Shown in pieces: positions 49,752 through 57,964 of a DNA stretch of 64,000 bases. The position numbers and the translations under genes were made by a program. Source of the stretch: Cyclobacteriaceae bacterium (GTDB lineage: Bacteria > Bacteroidota > Bacteroidia > Cytophagales > Cyclobacteriaceae); assembly GCA_023151255.1 (NCBI GenBank), contig JAKLJG010000004.1, positions 1 through 64,000 of the forward strand, given 5' to 3'. A model generated the notes under the pieces. It was not told the origin of the DNA and made no database searches. It saw only the letters and a program-made list of their open reading frames with translations. Within the stretch, counting starts at the first letter, position 1; each line of letters begins with the position of its first letter.

Positions 49752-50543
49752 CTAAACCCCAATCCCCTTCCTCTTCGACTTCCTTTTCCCCTCACTTTCT
49801 TCTTCGGAATCCTGCTTCACTGTTTCTTTTTTCTCTTTGGATTTATCCTCGCCTGACTTCTCTTTCTTCTCGATACCTTGGAATTGCTTTTCCATTTTTA
49901 CATTGTAGAGATCCAGGTTTTTGTATTGCGGATTGGCTGCTATGTACATTTTATCTTCTCCGCCTTCCCGTGCAAAGGTGACCTGAGTGAGGTTTCCTTT
50001 TTCCAGGGACTTCATCAGTTTTGTTTTCTCTTCGGCATTCAGTTGCTCCTTGATGGGGTATTTGGCCATGACCATGTCAAGGTCGTAACCATAACCGGCA
50101 TGGTATTGCTTTACTTTAAAATTATCGTTCTTGTCCTTCTCCTGGAAATCAAGTTGCAGCCATGCGTTATAGGGTTGACCTTCTTTATTGTTAAGGTCTT
50201 TATTGACTGCGCGACCGCTCAAAAGATTGTAAGCCTCTTTAGCGGTGATCCCGGAGTTTTTTGTGATATAAAAAGTCTGAGTCACATCCTTTGAAGGGTC
50301 GTCATTTTTCAGGGTAGCCTGATACCGGTTGAAAAAATACATATCAGTCTGATCGGACTTTCTAAAATCAAGTGAATAATTCACTTTCTCTTTAGTGTCA
50401 CCCTTGTTGAATTCTCCAACCATACTTAGCTTAAACTCTGCCGGTTGCTCCTTGATCTTGTTCTCAAGATCAGCATTCAGTTTCTCGCCAAAGCCCAAAT
50501 ACTTCAGGCCCTCTTTCAAAAATTCAAGATTCTTGACATTCAT
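49752..50543 (-). CDS. Conserved protein of Bacteroidetes conjugative elements
   Basis: The ATG at 50543 (MNVKNLEFLK) gives 263 residues; an upstream ATG at 50591 adds 16 residues. No signal. The segments FGEKLNADLENKI, YSLDFRKSDQTDMYFFNRYQ and GITAKEAYNLLSGRAVNKDL resemble the N-terminal part of DUF3945-type proteins often found near transfer genes. The C-terminus is a Lys/Glu-rich low-complexity tail. Role in transfer unknown; it is the last gene on this strand. Confidence 0.6.
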   Translation of the reverse strand: MNVKNLEFLKEGLKYLGFGEKLNADLENKIKEQPAEFKLSMVGEFNKGDTKEKVNYSLDFRKSDQTDMYFFNRYQATLKNDDPSKDVTQTFYITKNSGITAKEAYNLLSGRAVNKDLNNKEGQPYNAWLQLDFQEKDKNDNFKVKQYHAGYGYDLDMVMAKYPIKEQLNAEEKTKLMKSLEKGNLTQVTFAREGGEDKMYIAANPQYKNLDLYNVKMEKQFQGIEKKEKSGEDKSKEKKETVKQDSEEESEGKRKSKRKGIGV

Positions 50544-50605
50544 AAATGTGTTGTTTAATAGTTTGTAATATTCATGTTGATCAGACAGCATCGCATATTC
50601 ATTGG

Positions 50606-51448
50606 CTATTTGATCAGCTTTGCATTCACGATGGTCTTGTTCCGGATGGACAGTTCCAGGTTCCTTCCACCGTTTTTTTCAAACATTTCAATGTGAAGGC
50701 GCTTGGCATCGGGGATGGTAAATTTCTCCAGCGCGTAAACAATATCCTGCACAGTGTTTGCCACTATCTGTTGGTCATCACCATACACGTACACCGGCTT
50801 CATGTCAACTTCCTGCGAGGCGGTGCGTTTTACCTTTGCCTTGTCCTGCACAAAGAATCTCAGGAAGTCAATGTCGTAATTGATGTTCGATGAGTTACTG
50901 ATCCGGAAGTGATAAAAGATAATATTGTCCCGGATGTAAATCCCGTTCAATGAAAGACCGATCTTGTGTTTGCTTTCACCGATGAACCGGATGCTGCGCT
51001 TTATATTCACAATTTGTGAGGCATACTTCTCCAGTTCGGATTCTGTCATCATGGACTGGAAGATCAGTTTTTGCAGATCGTCATCCGCATTGTCATCGTC
51101 ACCGATATTCACCACCTGTGCTACCGGTTCTTTCGAATAGTTCACCGTGAAATGATGTATTCTACCATCAGCTGTAATTACCGTCAGGTTAGTCTCTGTA
51201 AATCCGGGCCTGGCTGCCTTGAGCTGAAGAACATTTTCTACGCCCTTAGCCTTTTGCGCCAACACATCCCGGCTTCCTCGGTCAACCGACTTGATCACTG
51301 TAGGAAATACGAGAGAGGATGTTTTGTTAAATGTCACCTCTATTGATTGCACATGATTATCTGGTTGTGCTTCGACCTCAATGGTGCATAGTGCAAGTAT
51401 GCTTCCGATGAGCCATTCGATACAGCCATGTTTTAAAAAGTAAAGCAT
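50606..51448 (-). CDS. traN: Conjugative transposon protein TraN
   Basis: 280 residues, N-terminal signal (up to IEVEAQPDN). The mature N-terminal region with VQSIEVTFNKTSSLVFPTVIKSVDRGSRDVLAQKA is the TraN signature of Bacteroidetes elements, which functionally parallels VirB9. The C-terminal domain is beta-rich (NINYDIDFLRFFVQDK). It would form part of the outer-membrane-linked core complex with TraM. The gene is separated from TraM by a 428-base stretch that carries two small frames. Confidence 0.9.
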   Translation of the reverse strand: MLYFLKHGCIEWLIGSILALCTIEVEAQPDNHVQSIEVTFNKTSSLVFPTVIKSVDRGSRDVLAQKAKGVENVLQLKAARPGFTETNLTVITADGRIHHFTVNYSKEPVAQVVNIGDDDNADDDLQKLIFQSMMTESELEKYASQIVNIKRSIRFIGESKHKIGLSLNGIYIRDNIIFYHFRISNSSNINYDIDFLRFFVQDKAKVKRTASQEVDMKPVYVYGDDQQIVANTVQDIVYALEKFTIPDAKRLHIEMFEKNGGRNLELSIRNKTIVNAKLIK

Positions 51449-51533
51449 ATTGAATTTTGATTTTGTTTTTTAATGATTGATTTAAATAGTTAAAGGAGGG
51501 GCGACTTAATTGCCCCATCCATCCATCGCCTTG

Positions 51534-51608
51534 TCAGAGCAATAGCAGGAGTAATACCGGCCATGCATGTGTCACAAAGGCAGCAATAGCGCCAAACAGT
51601 AAACCCAT
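51534..51608 (-). CDS. 24-residue hydrophobic peptide in the tra operon (candidate)
   Basis: ATG at 51608 and stop at 51534. The product (MGLLFGAIAAFVTHAWPVLL plus four Leu) is one membrane-length helix. It lies between traN and traM in the direction of the operon. Too short to judge from composition alone; listed because it fills part of an otherwise empty gap. Confidence 0.35.
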   Translation of the reverse strand: MGLLFGAIAAFVTHAWPVLLLLLL

Positions 51609-51739
51609 AACTTTGGTGTTTAATAGTTGAAAAAAACTTCCAGCACTCCCTATCGAGGGGTCAAAAAATCACCTGTGTGATAAGTAGCTACAGTCATCAA
51701 CAGGTACCGAGGTTCCGGAACCCCGTGTCGTTGCGAATC

Positions 51740-51859
51740 TTAATGAGAGGTTACGACAACGACCTTCTCATCACTTACTCCAACTCGTGATTGTGCATCT
51801 GCCTTTTCAAGCATTAGCCAAAGCAATCCCCATAAAACGATTCTTACAAAAATGTTCAT
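51740..51859 (-). CDS. 39-residue secreted peptide between traM and traN (candidate)
   Basis: ATG at 51859, stop at 51740. The N-terminal half (MNIFVRIVLWGLLWLML...ADAQ) looks like a signal peptide with cleavage after AQ, leaving a mature peptide of about 16 residues (SRVGVSDEKVVVVTSH). It begins 17 bases after the traM stop, in the operon direction. It may be a short operon gene or a decayed one. Confidence 0.4.
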   Translation of the reverse strand: MNIFVRIVLWGLLWLMLEKADAQSRVGVSDEKVVVVTSH

Positions 51860-51876
51860 GATTGAATTAACTATCA

Positions 51877-53217
51877 TTAATAACTGGTGTTGCTTGTTGA
51901 GTTGGTGTCCACCAGGAAAACCTGGTAGCCGGCCTTCACTGTTACCTTGATCAGCTTCGCCTTCTTACTGAACAGTCCTTTGGCCGCTTCCACACCGGCC
52001 GCTGCAGCTTGTGCCGCGATGGATGGATCAAGTGACATTAATTGAATATTCTGCAAGGCATCATCCGAGGCCTGCTTGGCAGCATCACGCGTTATTGCTC
52101 CGGGAATGTAAATCCCGGGGAGTCCGTCCAGGTCATAGACTTCTAATGAAACAGGTAATAGCGAATTTCCTGTTCTGATTGAGCTGACTTCGACAGTCAA
52201 TCTTTCACCGTTGATAGCGCATACACCGTAAATGAATTGATCTTTCGGAATGAGTCTCCCTTTGATGTGAATATCATTAAGGAGTCGCATTTTGACGGTC
52301 GATCCTGCAACTAACTCCTGCATATCATGAATCACTACTTCAATTGCATTGCCTACCTCGTTTGCCTGTTGTGTTTCATCGTCCAATCCAAAGAAACCAT
52401 TCTGACCCAGGTTACGTGTTGATAACGTTTGAAATATGGAATCACTATCAATAGATTCGTGAGAACCATTCTCATTCGAATCAAACAACGAAATATTCTC
52501 ATCATTCTTTGCGAGTTCAACAGGAAAGGTATTTGACTTGACTTTTGCATTTACTGCTTCCAGCTTTTGCTTCACCCGATCTGGATGCTGGATGTCCAGT
52601 ATCTTTTCCAGAACGCCTTCAATCTGCTCCATTTCAGGATCAGATCCCTGACCGTCTTGCATAAGTTGCATCATCTTCTCCAACCTGTCTACGTCTGCCG
52701 CGAACTGTGGGTCGGATGTTTGTTCAGGAAGTAGAGTCGGATCATTTTTCAGCTCAACCGGTCCTTCGGTGGTACGGTTTATTTCTTTGTACAATTCATT
52801 CAGCTTTTGTGTAACACGTTCTTCATTGGGATCGCTTACTTGTCTTTCCTTTTGCCGGAAAGAATTGATCAGTTTGCTTTCTCTTTCCGCAGACGACTTC
52901 TTTTCCGGTTGTTGATCCTGTGTCTGGAACGCGATCAGGTCAAAATACGGATCGCTCTCTCGTGCCTCCTCATATTTAGCTGAATCCCGTTCGGCCATTT
53001 CGTACAGGGCGAGTTTGTCCCATATTTCTTTCTCTCCGAAATATGCATCGGGCAAGGACAAATTAAGCCCAGTATGGGATACGGTATGAGCTTGTGCAGA
53101 GGTACCTTGTCCGCCACCCAAAGCCCAAAAGATCATCGTAACGAAGGGAAGCACCAACAGGGGCAGTACCATCAAGAATCTTCTCTTCTGCAGGAATTTT
53201 TCTGAATGTGGTTTCAT
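51877..53217 (-). CDS. traM: Conjugative transposon protein TraM
   Basis: 446 residues. An N-terminal membrane helix (FLMVLPLLVLPFVTMIFWALGGG) precedes a long Glu/Gln-rich coiled and disordered region (about 80-290), then a C-terminal beta-rich domain (about 295-446) containing VEVVIHDMQELVAGSTVKMRLL and GIYIPGAITRDAAKQASDDALQNIQ. This is the TraM (VirB10-like) layout, spanning from the inner membrane to the outer complex. Coiled coil and low complexity are normal here. Confidence 0.9.
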   Translation of the reverse strand: MKPHSEKFLQKRRFLMVLPLLVLPFVTMIFWALGGGQGTSAQAHTVSHTGLNLSLPDAYFGEKEIWDKLALYEMAERDSAKYEEARESDPYFDLIAFQTQDQQPEKKSSAERESKLINSFRQKERQVSDPNEERVTQKLNELYKEINRTTEGPVELKNDPTLLPEQTSDPQFAADVDRLEKMMQLMQDGQGSDPEMEQIEGVLEKILDIQHPDRVKQKLEAVNAKVKSNTFPVELAKNDENISLFDSNENGSHESIDSDSIFQTLSTRNLGQNGFFGLDDETQQANEVGNAIEVVIHDMQELVAGSTVKMRLLNDIHIKGRLIPKDQFIYGVCAINGERLTVEVSSIRTGNSLLPVSLEVYDLDGLPGIYIPGAITRDAAKQASDDALQNIQLMSLDPSIAAQAAAAGVEAAKGLFSKKAKLIKVTVKAGYQVFLVDTNSTSNTSY

Positions 53218-53251
53218 ACTCTTTATTGTTTTAAGTTTTATAGATAAAATT

Positions 53252-53746
53252 TTATGGTTTCAAACTTTTCTTTTGGTGTGGAATGAAATGAAGTTCTTTC
53301 TCATATACAGCAAGTTGCTCACGTGTTACCAACTCCCAGCCCGTGGATTTATCGTATCGATTTTCCGAATAATCCGGATCACGATTGAGGTATACCTGGC
53401 CGTCTTTATCGACCGCGAGGTAGAAGGCTTCAAAGTCCCCATCAATCTCGCCTTTCATTTTGCCTATTGGCGTAAGGGATGTTGTATCGGTTTGTTGCAT
53501 CTGGATATTGTATGGTAAAGTGATTTTGTCGAATGTCAGTGGATTTGCCGGAACGCCATAAATGGCATTGAGTACCATTGCGCCACTAAGGCATGCGATC
53601 ATGACGCCAGCCACCGCTAGAACTATTTTCTTTTTGCTCTGAGGGAATGCGTTGAACGTTGTGTTCAGGTAATCGATACGCTGCATTACCAGCTGTTGCA
53701 TGAGTGGACGTGATTCTTTTATTTTCTTTTTCATGTTCGGCTTCAT
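53252..53746 (-). CDS. Single-helix conjugative element protein in the TraL position
   Basis: 164 residues. A basic N-terminus, one membrane helix (IVLAVAGVMIACLSGAMVL) near 45-63, and a periplasmic part with repeated Asp/Asn-rich segments (LNRDPDYSENRYDK). It sits between TraK and TraM, where TraL is found in related elements, but sequence identity to TraL could not be verified. It overlaps the TraK stop by 4 bases (ATGA). Confidence 0.6.
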   Translation of the reverse strand: MKPNMKKKIKESRPLMQQLVMQRIDYLNTTFNAFPQSKKKIVLAVAGVMIACLSGAMVLNAIYGVPANPLTFDKITLPYNIQMQQTDTTSLTPIGKMKGEIDGDFEAFYLAVDKDGQVYLNRDPDYSENRYDKSTGWELVTREQLAVYEKELHFIPHQKKSLKP

Positions 53747-54369
53747 CGGTTCTCTGTTTTAATGTCTTGGTTCTCCAGCGTGTTCCATTTTTCGATCAGG
53801 AATCCGTGGGGATTGTTGTCGGAGCGCGATACGTTGCGCAGGTTTCCTTCTGTTACAAGGCTTCTCGTCACAATGGAGGTAGTGCGGATAAGCCGCTGCC
53901 TTGCAAAGCACCGGAAGTAGAATGGATATTGGTTTATATCGATGCGAATACTGTCTATATCAATCTCCTGCGAAATATTTCCTGAGATCACATTAGAATA
54001 ATAGCGGTTCTCTTTCAGGTTATCGTACTGCTTCTTAGCCGAAGCATCGGCCAAATACAGTGCTTTAGTAATGTTCGCTTGAATGACTTTGTCATCGGGG
54101 TCAAGGGTAAAGAAGTGATGATGGAAGGTCCGCACATGATCGCGTGCTTCCACAGGAATATTGTCCTTGCGTTCGGCCGACCAAGCCTCCAACGCTTTTC
54201 CGTTGGAGAGAATGTATATCCGCTCTTGCGATTCACTGATCAGTTGAAAGCTCTTGTAGAGTGTAAAGCAAACCGCGAAAACACAACCTGCTATAAGCAC
54301 CAGCGAAAACAGCCGGATGTGTTTAAATGCCGTGTCGATATTTCTTAATTGCTGAAACATATTCATCAT
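53743..54369 (-). CDS. traK: Conjugative transposon protein TraK
   Basis: 208 residues with one N-terminal membrane helix (LFSLVLIAGCVFAVCFTLYKS) and a periplasmic domain (DHVRTFHHHFFTLDPDDKVIQANITKAL). TraK of Bacteroidetes elements corresponds to VirB8-like assembly factors. Alternative start M2 (54366) is one codon in. It overlaps TraJ by 4 bases, so expression is coupled. Confidence 0.88.
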   Translation of the reverse strand: MMNMFQQLRNIDTAFKHIRLFSLVLIAGCVFAVCFTLYKSFQLISESQERIYILSNGKALEAWSAERKDNIPVEARDHVRTFHHHFFTLDPDDKVIQANITKALYLADASAKKQYDNLKENRYYSNVISGNISQEIDIDSIRIDINQYPFYFRCFARQRLIRTTSIVTRSLVTEGNLRNVSRSDNNPHGFLIEKWNTLENQDIKTENR

Positions 54370-55544
54370 GATTTACCTGAAAGTTTATCGTGCATATAGC
54401 CTTCGTTAGTTTTCATTGCTGCACTGCTTTGAGAAGAACCAGCGTGATTTAAGTGAGATGATTGACTTATCGAACTAACTACTGCTCCAGCGCCTGCGGT
54501 GGCCGCTGAAACGGTTGTTCGTGCTCCTCCCGTAAAGACATTGGAAGCCTTGTGAAGCAGCGTATATCCGCCTCCGGCATGAACGATGTAGTTAGCAACA
54601 CTTGGCACGGTAAAGTATCCTACAATGCCAATGACCAGGAAGATGAGATAGGCAGTGTCCGTTGTGCTGAAGAACGTGTCCCCGTATCGGATCACCTGCT
54701 GGATATCGACTTTCAGCATGTTCTCCTGTATTTTACCAATGATTGCTCCGAATATATTAGCAACTGGTAGCCAGAGAAACACACTAATGTAACGAGCCAT
54801 CCAGACGGTGAGCGTGTGTTGAAAGCCATCAAAGACCGCAAAACCGAAAACCAATGGTCCAAGGATGGCGAGTACGATCAGGTAAAACGTCCGGAGCGTG
54901 TTGATACAAAGAGCTGCGGCTTCATACAGGATGTGCAGAATTTCCGACATCCATTGTTTAATGGAATTGCGAAAGTTGTAGGCAGCTTTGGCCATCCCGA
55001 ATTTGATATCGTTGCCGATGCCATCGAGTACGCCTTCGCCTGTTCCATTGGGATGGGTGTAACGATACCACTTGTCATAATTACCTTCGCCTCCCGGCCC
55101 CACATACATTTGCCAGGCCGGAGTTTTTTTAATGGCTTCCTCTTTCAGCTTCAGCAAGTAGGCAATCGCATTATTTGATCCAGTGACCATCGCAGCTGTG
55201 CCGGTAACGGTCGGCTTAAACACGCCATTCATCAGGGCGATTACCCAGGGAAATATCATAATACAGAAGCCGAGCGCAAACGGGCGAAGCAACGGATAGA
55301 AGTCGATAGGCTCAGCATTGGCCAGATGTCTCCACACCCTTGACGAGATATACCACAGCGCTGCAAAGGCGGCCAGCCCTCGTCCAACCCCGATCAGTTT
55401 ACTGCACAGAGGCAGCATATCCGCATATAGCTGGTCCAGAACACTTTGCAGGCTGTGGATTTCCCCTGCGAAACCCTGCGCGTACATGACTCCAGGAAAA
55501 AATGCCACAGGAAGAAATATTAATAGGATTCTAATGTTTTTCAT
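54366..55544 (-). CDS. traJ: Conjugative transposon protein TraJ
   Basis: 392 residues with a signal-like N-terminus and at least six membrane segments (RGLAAFAALWYISSRVW, FLWLPVANIFGAIIGKI, VIGIVGYFTVPSVANYIVHAGGG). This is the polytopic VirB6/TrbL-like channel subunit. The C-terminal region is Ala/Ser/Gly-rich and probably disordered. Its position after the TraI-like genes and before traK is the standard order. Confidence 0.9.
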   Translation of the reverse strand: MKNIRILLIFLPVAFFPGVMYAQGFAGEIHSLQSVLDQLYADMLPLCSKLIGVGRGLAAFAALWYISSRVWRHLANAEPIDFYPLLRPFALGFCIMIFPWVIALMNGVFKPTVTGTAAMVTGSNNAIAYLLKLKEEAIKKTPAWQMYVGPGGEGNYDKWYRYTHPNGTGEGVLDGIGNDIKFGMAKAAYNFRNSIKQWMSEILHILYEAAALCINTLRTFYLIVLAILGPLVFGFAVFDGFQHTLTVWMARYISVFLWLPVANIFGAIIGKIQENMLKVDIQQVIRYGDTFFSTTDTAYLIFLVIGIVGYFTVPSVANYIVHAGGGYTLLHKASNVFTGGARTTVSAATAGAGAVVSSISQSSHLNHAGSSQSSAAMKTNEGYMHDKLSGKS

Positions 55545-55553
55545 TGTTTTACT

Positions 55554-56183
55554 TTAGTTAACACCATAAAGCTTTCGCATGGTCTCCATGTCATTGCGCG
55601 AGTGTGCCCGTTGGATGGCCAACAGTTGCGTGTTGTTGTTGAAGGATCTCAAAAAGATGAGCTTGTCTTCCATGTCAAAGAATATCCTGTCGATGGCTTG
55701 CATACGTTCATCGTCACTCATGCTTAGCTTGGTGGCAGTGATGATCATCATTAGCTCATCAATATTTCGAAGGGAAGCATCAAACAGGAATTTGTAGACG
55801 TTAGCCAGGTATTCGAGCTCTTCCAACTTGAAGTTGGGATCTTGACGAAAACGATTATAGGCACGCTGATATTCCTTCAGCAATAACTTTTGGTATTCGA
55901 TGATGAACGGAATGCGCTTGTAATTTCGTATGGATGGATTAACGGCCATCAATCCGTCAATGAATAACTGGTGGATTGTGTAGTTTCCCTGCGCAATCTT
56001 CTTGATTGTGGTGTAGCCCTTGTCGAGTATCTTGTAACCGCGATACATGTTGTCCAATATCTCTTCGAGTTGGCGAAGTTTTTCCCAGTTCAGTAATAGT
56101 TGTTGAGCTTCTTGTGACTGCGCGCAGGCCGGCCTCAGACCCAACACAACAAAAAGTAATCCGGTAAGCAAAATTCGTTTCAT
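55554..56183 (-). CDS. Secreted helical tra protein (TraI-like relative 1)
   Basis: The ATG at 56183 (MKRILLTGLLF) gives 209 residues with signal ending ACAQ; an ATG two codons earlier (56189) is equally possible. The mature part is all helical: QQLLLNWEKLRQLEEILDNMYRGYKIL, later MSDDERMQAIDRIF and FNNNTQLLAIQRAH. Homologues are often named TerB-like or tellurite-resistance proteins, but a structural transfer role is better supported by context. It shares layout with the other two related genes at 56194 and 57262. Confidence 0.7.
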   Translation of the reverse strand: MKRILLTGLLFVVLGLRPACAQSQEAQQLLLNWEKLRQLEEILDNMYRGYKILDKGYTTIKKIAQGNYTIHQLFIDGLMAVNPSIRNYKRIPFIIEYQKLLLKEYQRAYNRFRQDPNFKLEELEYLANVYKFLFDASLRNIDELMMIITATKLSMSDDERMQAIDRIFFDMEDKLIFLRSFNNNTQLLAIQRAHSRNDMETMRKLYGVN

Positions 56184-56193
56184 AGCCATTTCG

Positions 56194-56835
56194 TCAAATT
56201 GTTTCGTATTGTTTGTGCATCCTTTCAACAGAACGTGTTTCGCGTTCTCGCTCCCTGGCAATCAGTCTCACATTGCTATCGAACGACTGTACGAAGGCAT
56301 GTTTGTCCAGCATGTCGTCATATAACTTGTCGATGCGCACTAACCGCTCATCATCTTTCATCTCTGTCTCGTTCGACCGGATAATTGTCAGCAGTTCAGA
56401 GATTGAAGCATCACACAGGAACAGCATATTGGAATACACGGCTGCGACATACCGGATTTCTTCGGGCGTGAAATATTCGTTGTTCTTGCAGAAATTATTC
56501 ACCTGTTTTATATTCTGGATGATGTAAACCTGAAAGGCTATGATGTCAGCCACCTTGGCCGAGTTCTTAATGTGCGGGTTCACGTTCTTGAGCGAACCAA
56601 AAAAATCCCGGTGTAGGTTGAAGTCTCCGTTCTTGATGTTGTGAATGGTGGTGAGTCCTTTGTCTGCTATCTCGTAGCCTTTTTTCAGGTAACCGAGATA
56701 GACCCTTAGTAAAGCAATCTGCTTAACGAGGTATTTCTTCTGCGTCTTCTTTTGCTTGAACCATTCGTCCCAGGTTTGCGCTGGTGAGGTTGTACTTAAT
56801 AATATTCCTGTTACTATGATGAATAAAAATTTCAT
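56194..56835 (-). CDS. Secreted helical tra protein (TraI-like relative 2)
   Basis: 213 residues with a signal (MKFLFIIVTGILLSTTSPAQ). Shares the plan of the neighbouring protein: YLKKGYEIADKGLTTIHNIKNGDFNLH, then MKDDERLVRIDKLYDDMLDKHAFVQSF. It starts 10 bases after the small protein at 56846. No enzymatic motifs; the family is not experimentally defined to my knowledge. Confidence 0.7.
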   Translation of the reverse strand: MKFLFIIVTGILLSTTSPAQTWDEWFKQKKTQKKYLVKQIALLRVYLGYLKKGYEIADKGLTTIHNIKNGDFNLHRDFFGSLKNVNPHIKNSAKVADIIAFQVYIIQNIKQVNNFCKNNEYFTPEEIRYVAAVYSNMLFLCDASISELLTIIRSNETEMKDDERLVRIDKLYDDMLDKHAFVQSFDSNVRLIARERERETRSVERMHKQYETI

Positions 56836-56845
56836 AATTCCGTAT

Positions 56846-57253
56846 TTAAAGTTTCAGACTTCTTTTTCGCTGGCCGACCAGTGAATTAATGTTCTCGCGA
56901 GTTGGCAGATCTTCGTTACTTTTCAGGCGGGTTTCGAAAGTTCTGACTGGATTGAAGGAACGGTCGACCACATACTTTGCGTCCACTTTATCAATTTCAA
57001 AACCATAGTCCTTATCGTATCGCACCTTGAAATCACATTGCACATACGGACTCTCTTCGCCCTTCCAAAGAGAATACGTTGTGAGATAAAATGAAGGAAT
57101 GTGAGTTTCTCCCTGAAGCATTTCCAGTAGATGCTGATGCAGCGACTCTCTCAGTTTACCGGGAAATGCTGAATTACAAAGGAAGTGACCGTCAAACCCC
57201 TTCTCATTCAACAGCTTTTCCAGTTCATCGATATGTAAACCAAGTCTTCGCAT
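56846..57253 (-). CDS. Small protein of unknown function in the tra operon
   Basis: 135 residues, no signal or membrane segment. Predicted helix-rich N-terminus (LHIDELEKLLNEKG) then beta elements (FYLTTYSLWKGE, VQCDFKVRYDKDYGFEIDKV). No family recognised. It lies between two TraI-like genes with tight spacing (8-10 bases), so it belongs to the operon and is likely cytoplasmic. Confidence 0.6.
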   Translation of the reverse strand: MRRLGLHIDELEKLLNEKGFDGHFLCNSAFPGKLRESLHQHLLEMLQGETHIPSFYLTTYSLWKGEESPYVQCDFKVRYDKDYGFEIDKVDAKYVVDRSFNPVRTFETRLKSNEDLPTRENINSLVGQRKRSLKL

Positions 57254-57261
57254 ACTATACT

Positions 57262-57960
57262 TTATTCCAGCCCATATAATTTTTTTACTACCAATACTTC
57301 GTGTTCATCCTTAGCCCGGTTCATACTCAGTTGAATATTTTGGTTGTTGAATTGCTTGAGGTCAGCGTAGTTTTGCTCGATCTGGTCACCGGCTTTATTG
57401 ATAATCTCCAGACGCTTGGCATCGGTCATCTGCGTTTTGAATGAATTGATCACTAAAAGAATTTGATCGAGGTTGTACACACTCTCATTCAGTATCCCGG
57501 TGTAAACACGATACATGTAGTCGATCTCTGATCTGGTGAAGTGCTTATCCTGGTTGACCATGTGCCAGGTGAACTTGTACTCGTCAATGATCTGCTGTTG
57601 TCGTTGAAGGATCATTTTGATCCTCTTGTAAGTGGCAATAGTGTTTCTAACTTTCCAAAGCTCATCGTAATACTTTTTGTATAACTGCCGCTGGCGTTCG
57701 GTCCATTGAGCGATCTCATTGAGCTTGAGTTTGGAAAGTTTGTTTTCCAACACCTTGGCTGCGTTCTGCAGCGCAATGGTTTTATTCTGAAGGCGCTGGA
57801 TCATCAGGTCAACGGCTTTGATCACTTTCTTTACACCTTCCTGAATGATCTTGGCAATGGGAATAGCGGCATGGCTATCCTGAATAGGCGTGACGGTTAA
57901 TGTCAGCGTTCCTATAAGCAGGATAAAAATTGTTTTTCTTATTCGAGTCATAGAAATCAT
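57262..57960 (-). CDS. Conjugal transfer protein TraI-like
   Basis: The ATG at 57960 gives 232 residues (other starts at 57951 and 57990 exist). Signal (FILLIGTLTLTVTPIQDSHA) then a helical body: IPIAKIIQEGVKKVIKAVDL, LNEIAQWTERQRQLYKKYYDELWKV, MTDAKRLEIINKAGDQIEQNYADL, ending VVKKLYGLE. This matches proteins named TraI in Flavobacteriia-type elements. It starts 4 bases after TraG. Confidence 0.78.
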   Translation of the reverse strand: MISMTRIRKTIFILLIGTLTLTVTPIQDSHAAIPIAKIIQEGVKKVIKAVDLMIQRLQNKTIALQNAAKVLENKLSKLKLNEIAQWTERQRQLYKKYYDELWKVRNTIATYKRIKMILQRQQQIIDEYKFTWHMVNQDKHFTRSEIDYMYRVYTGILNESVYNLDQILLVINSFKTQMTDAKRLEIINKAGDQIEQNYADLKQFNNQNIQLSMNRAKDEHEVLVVKKLYGLE

Positions 57961-57964
57961 TGGT

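Noticed and set aside
55554-57960. Tellurite resistance (TerB) function for the tra helical proteins
   Set aside because: All are exported and embedded in the transfer operon; the name is used for relatives without evidence that I know of.
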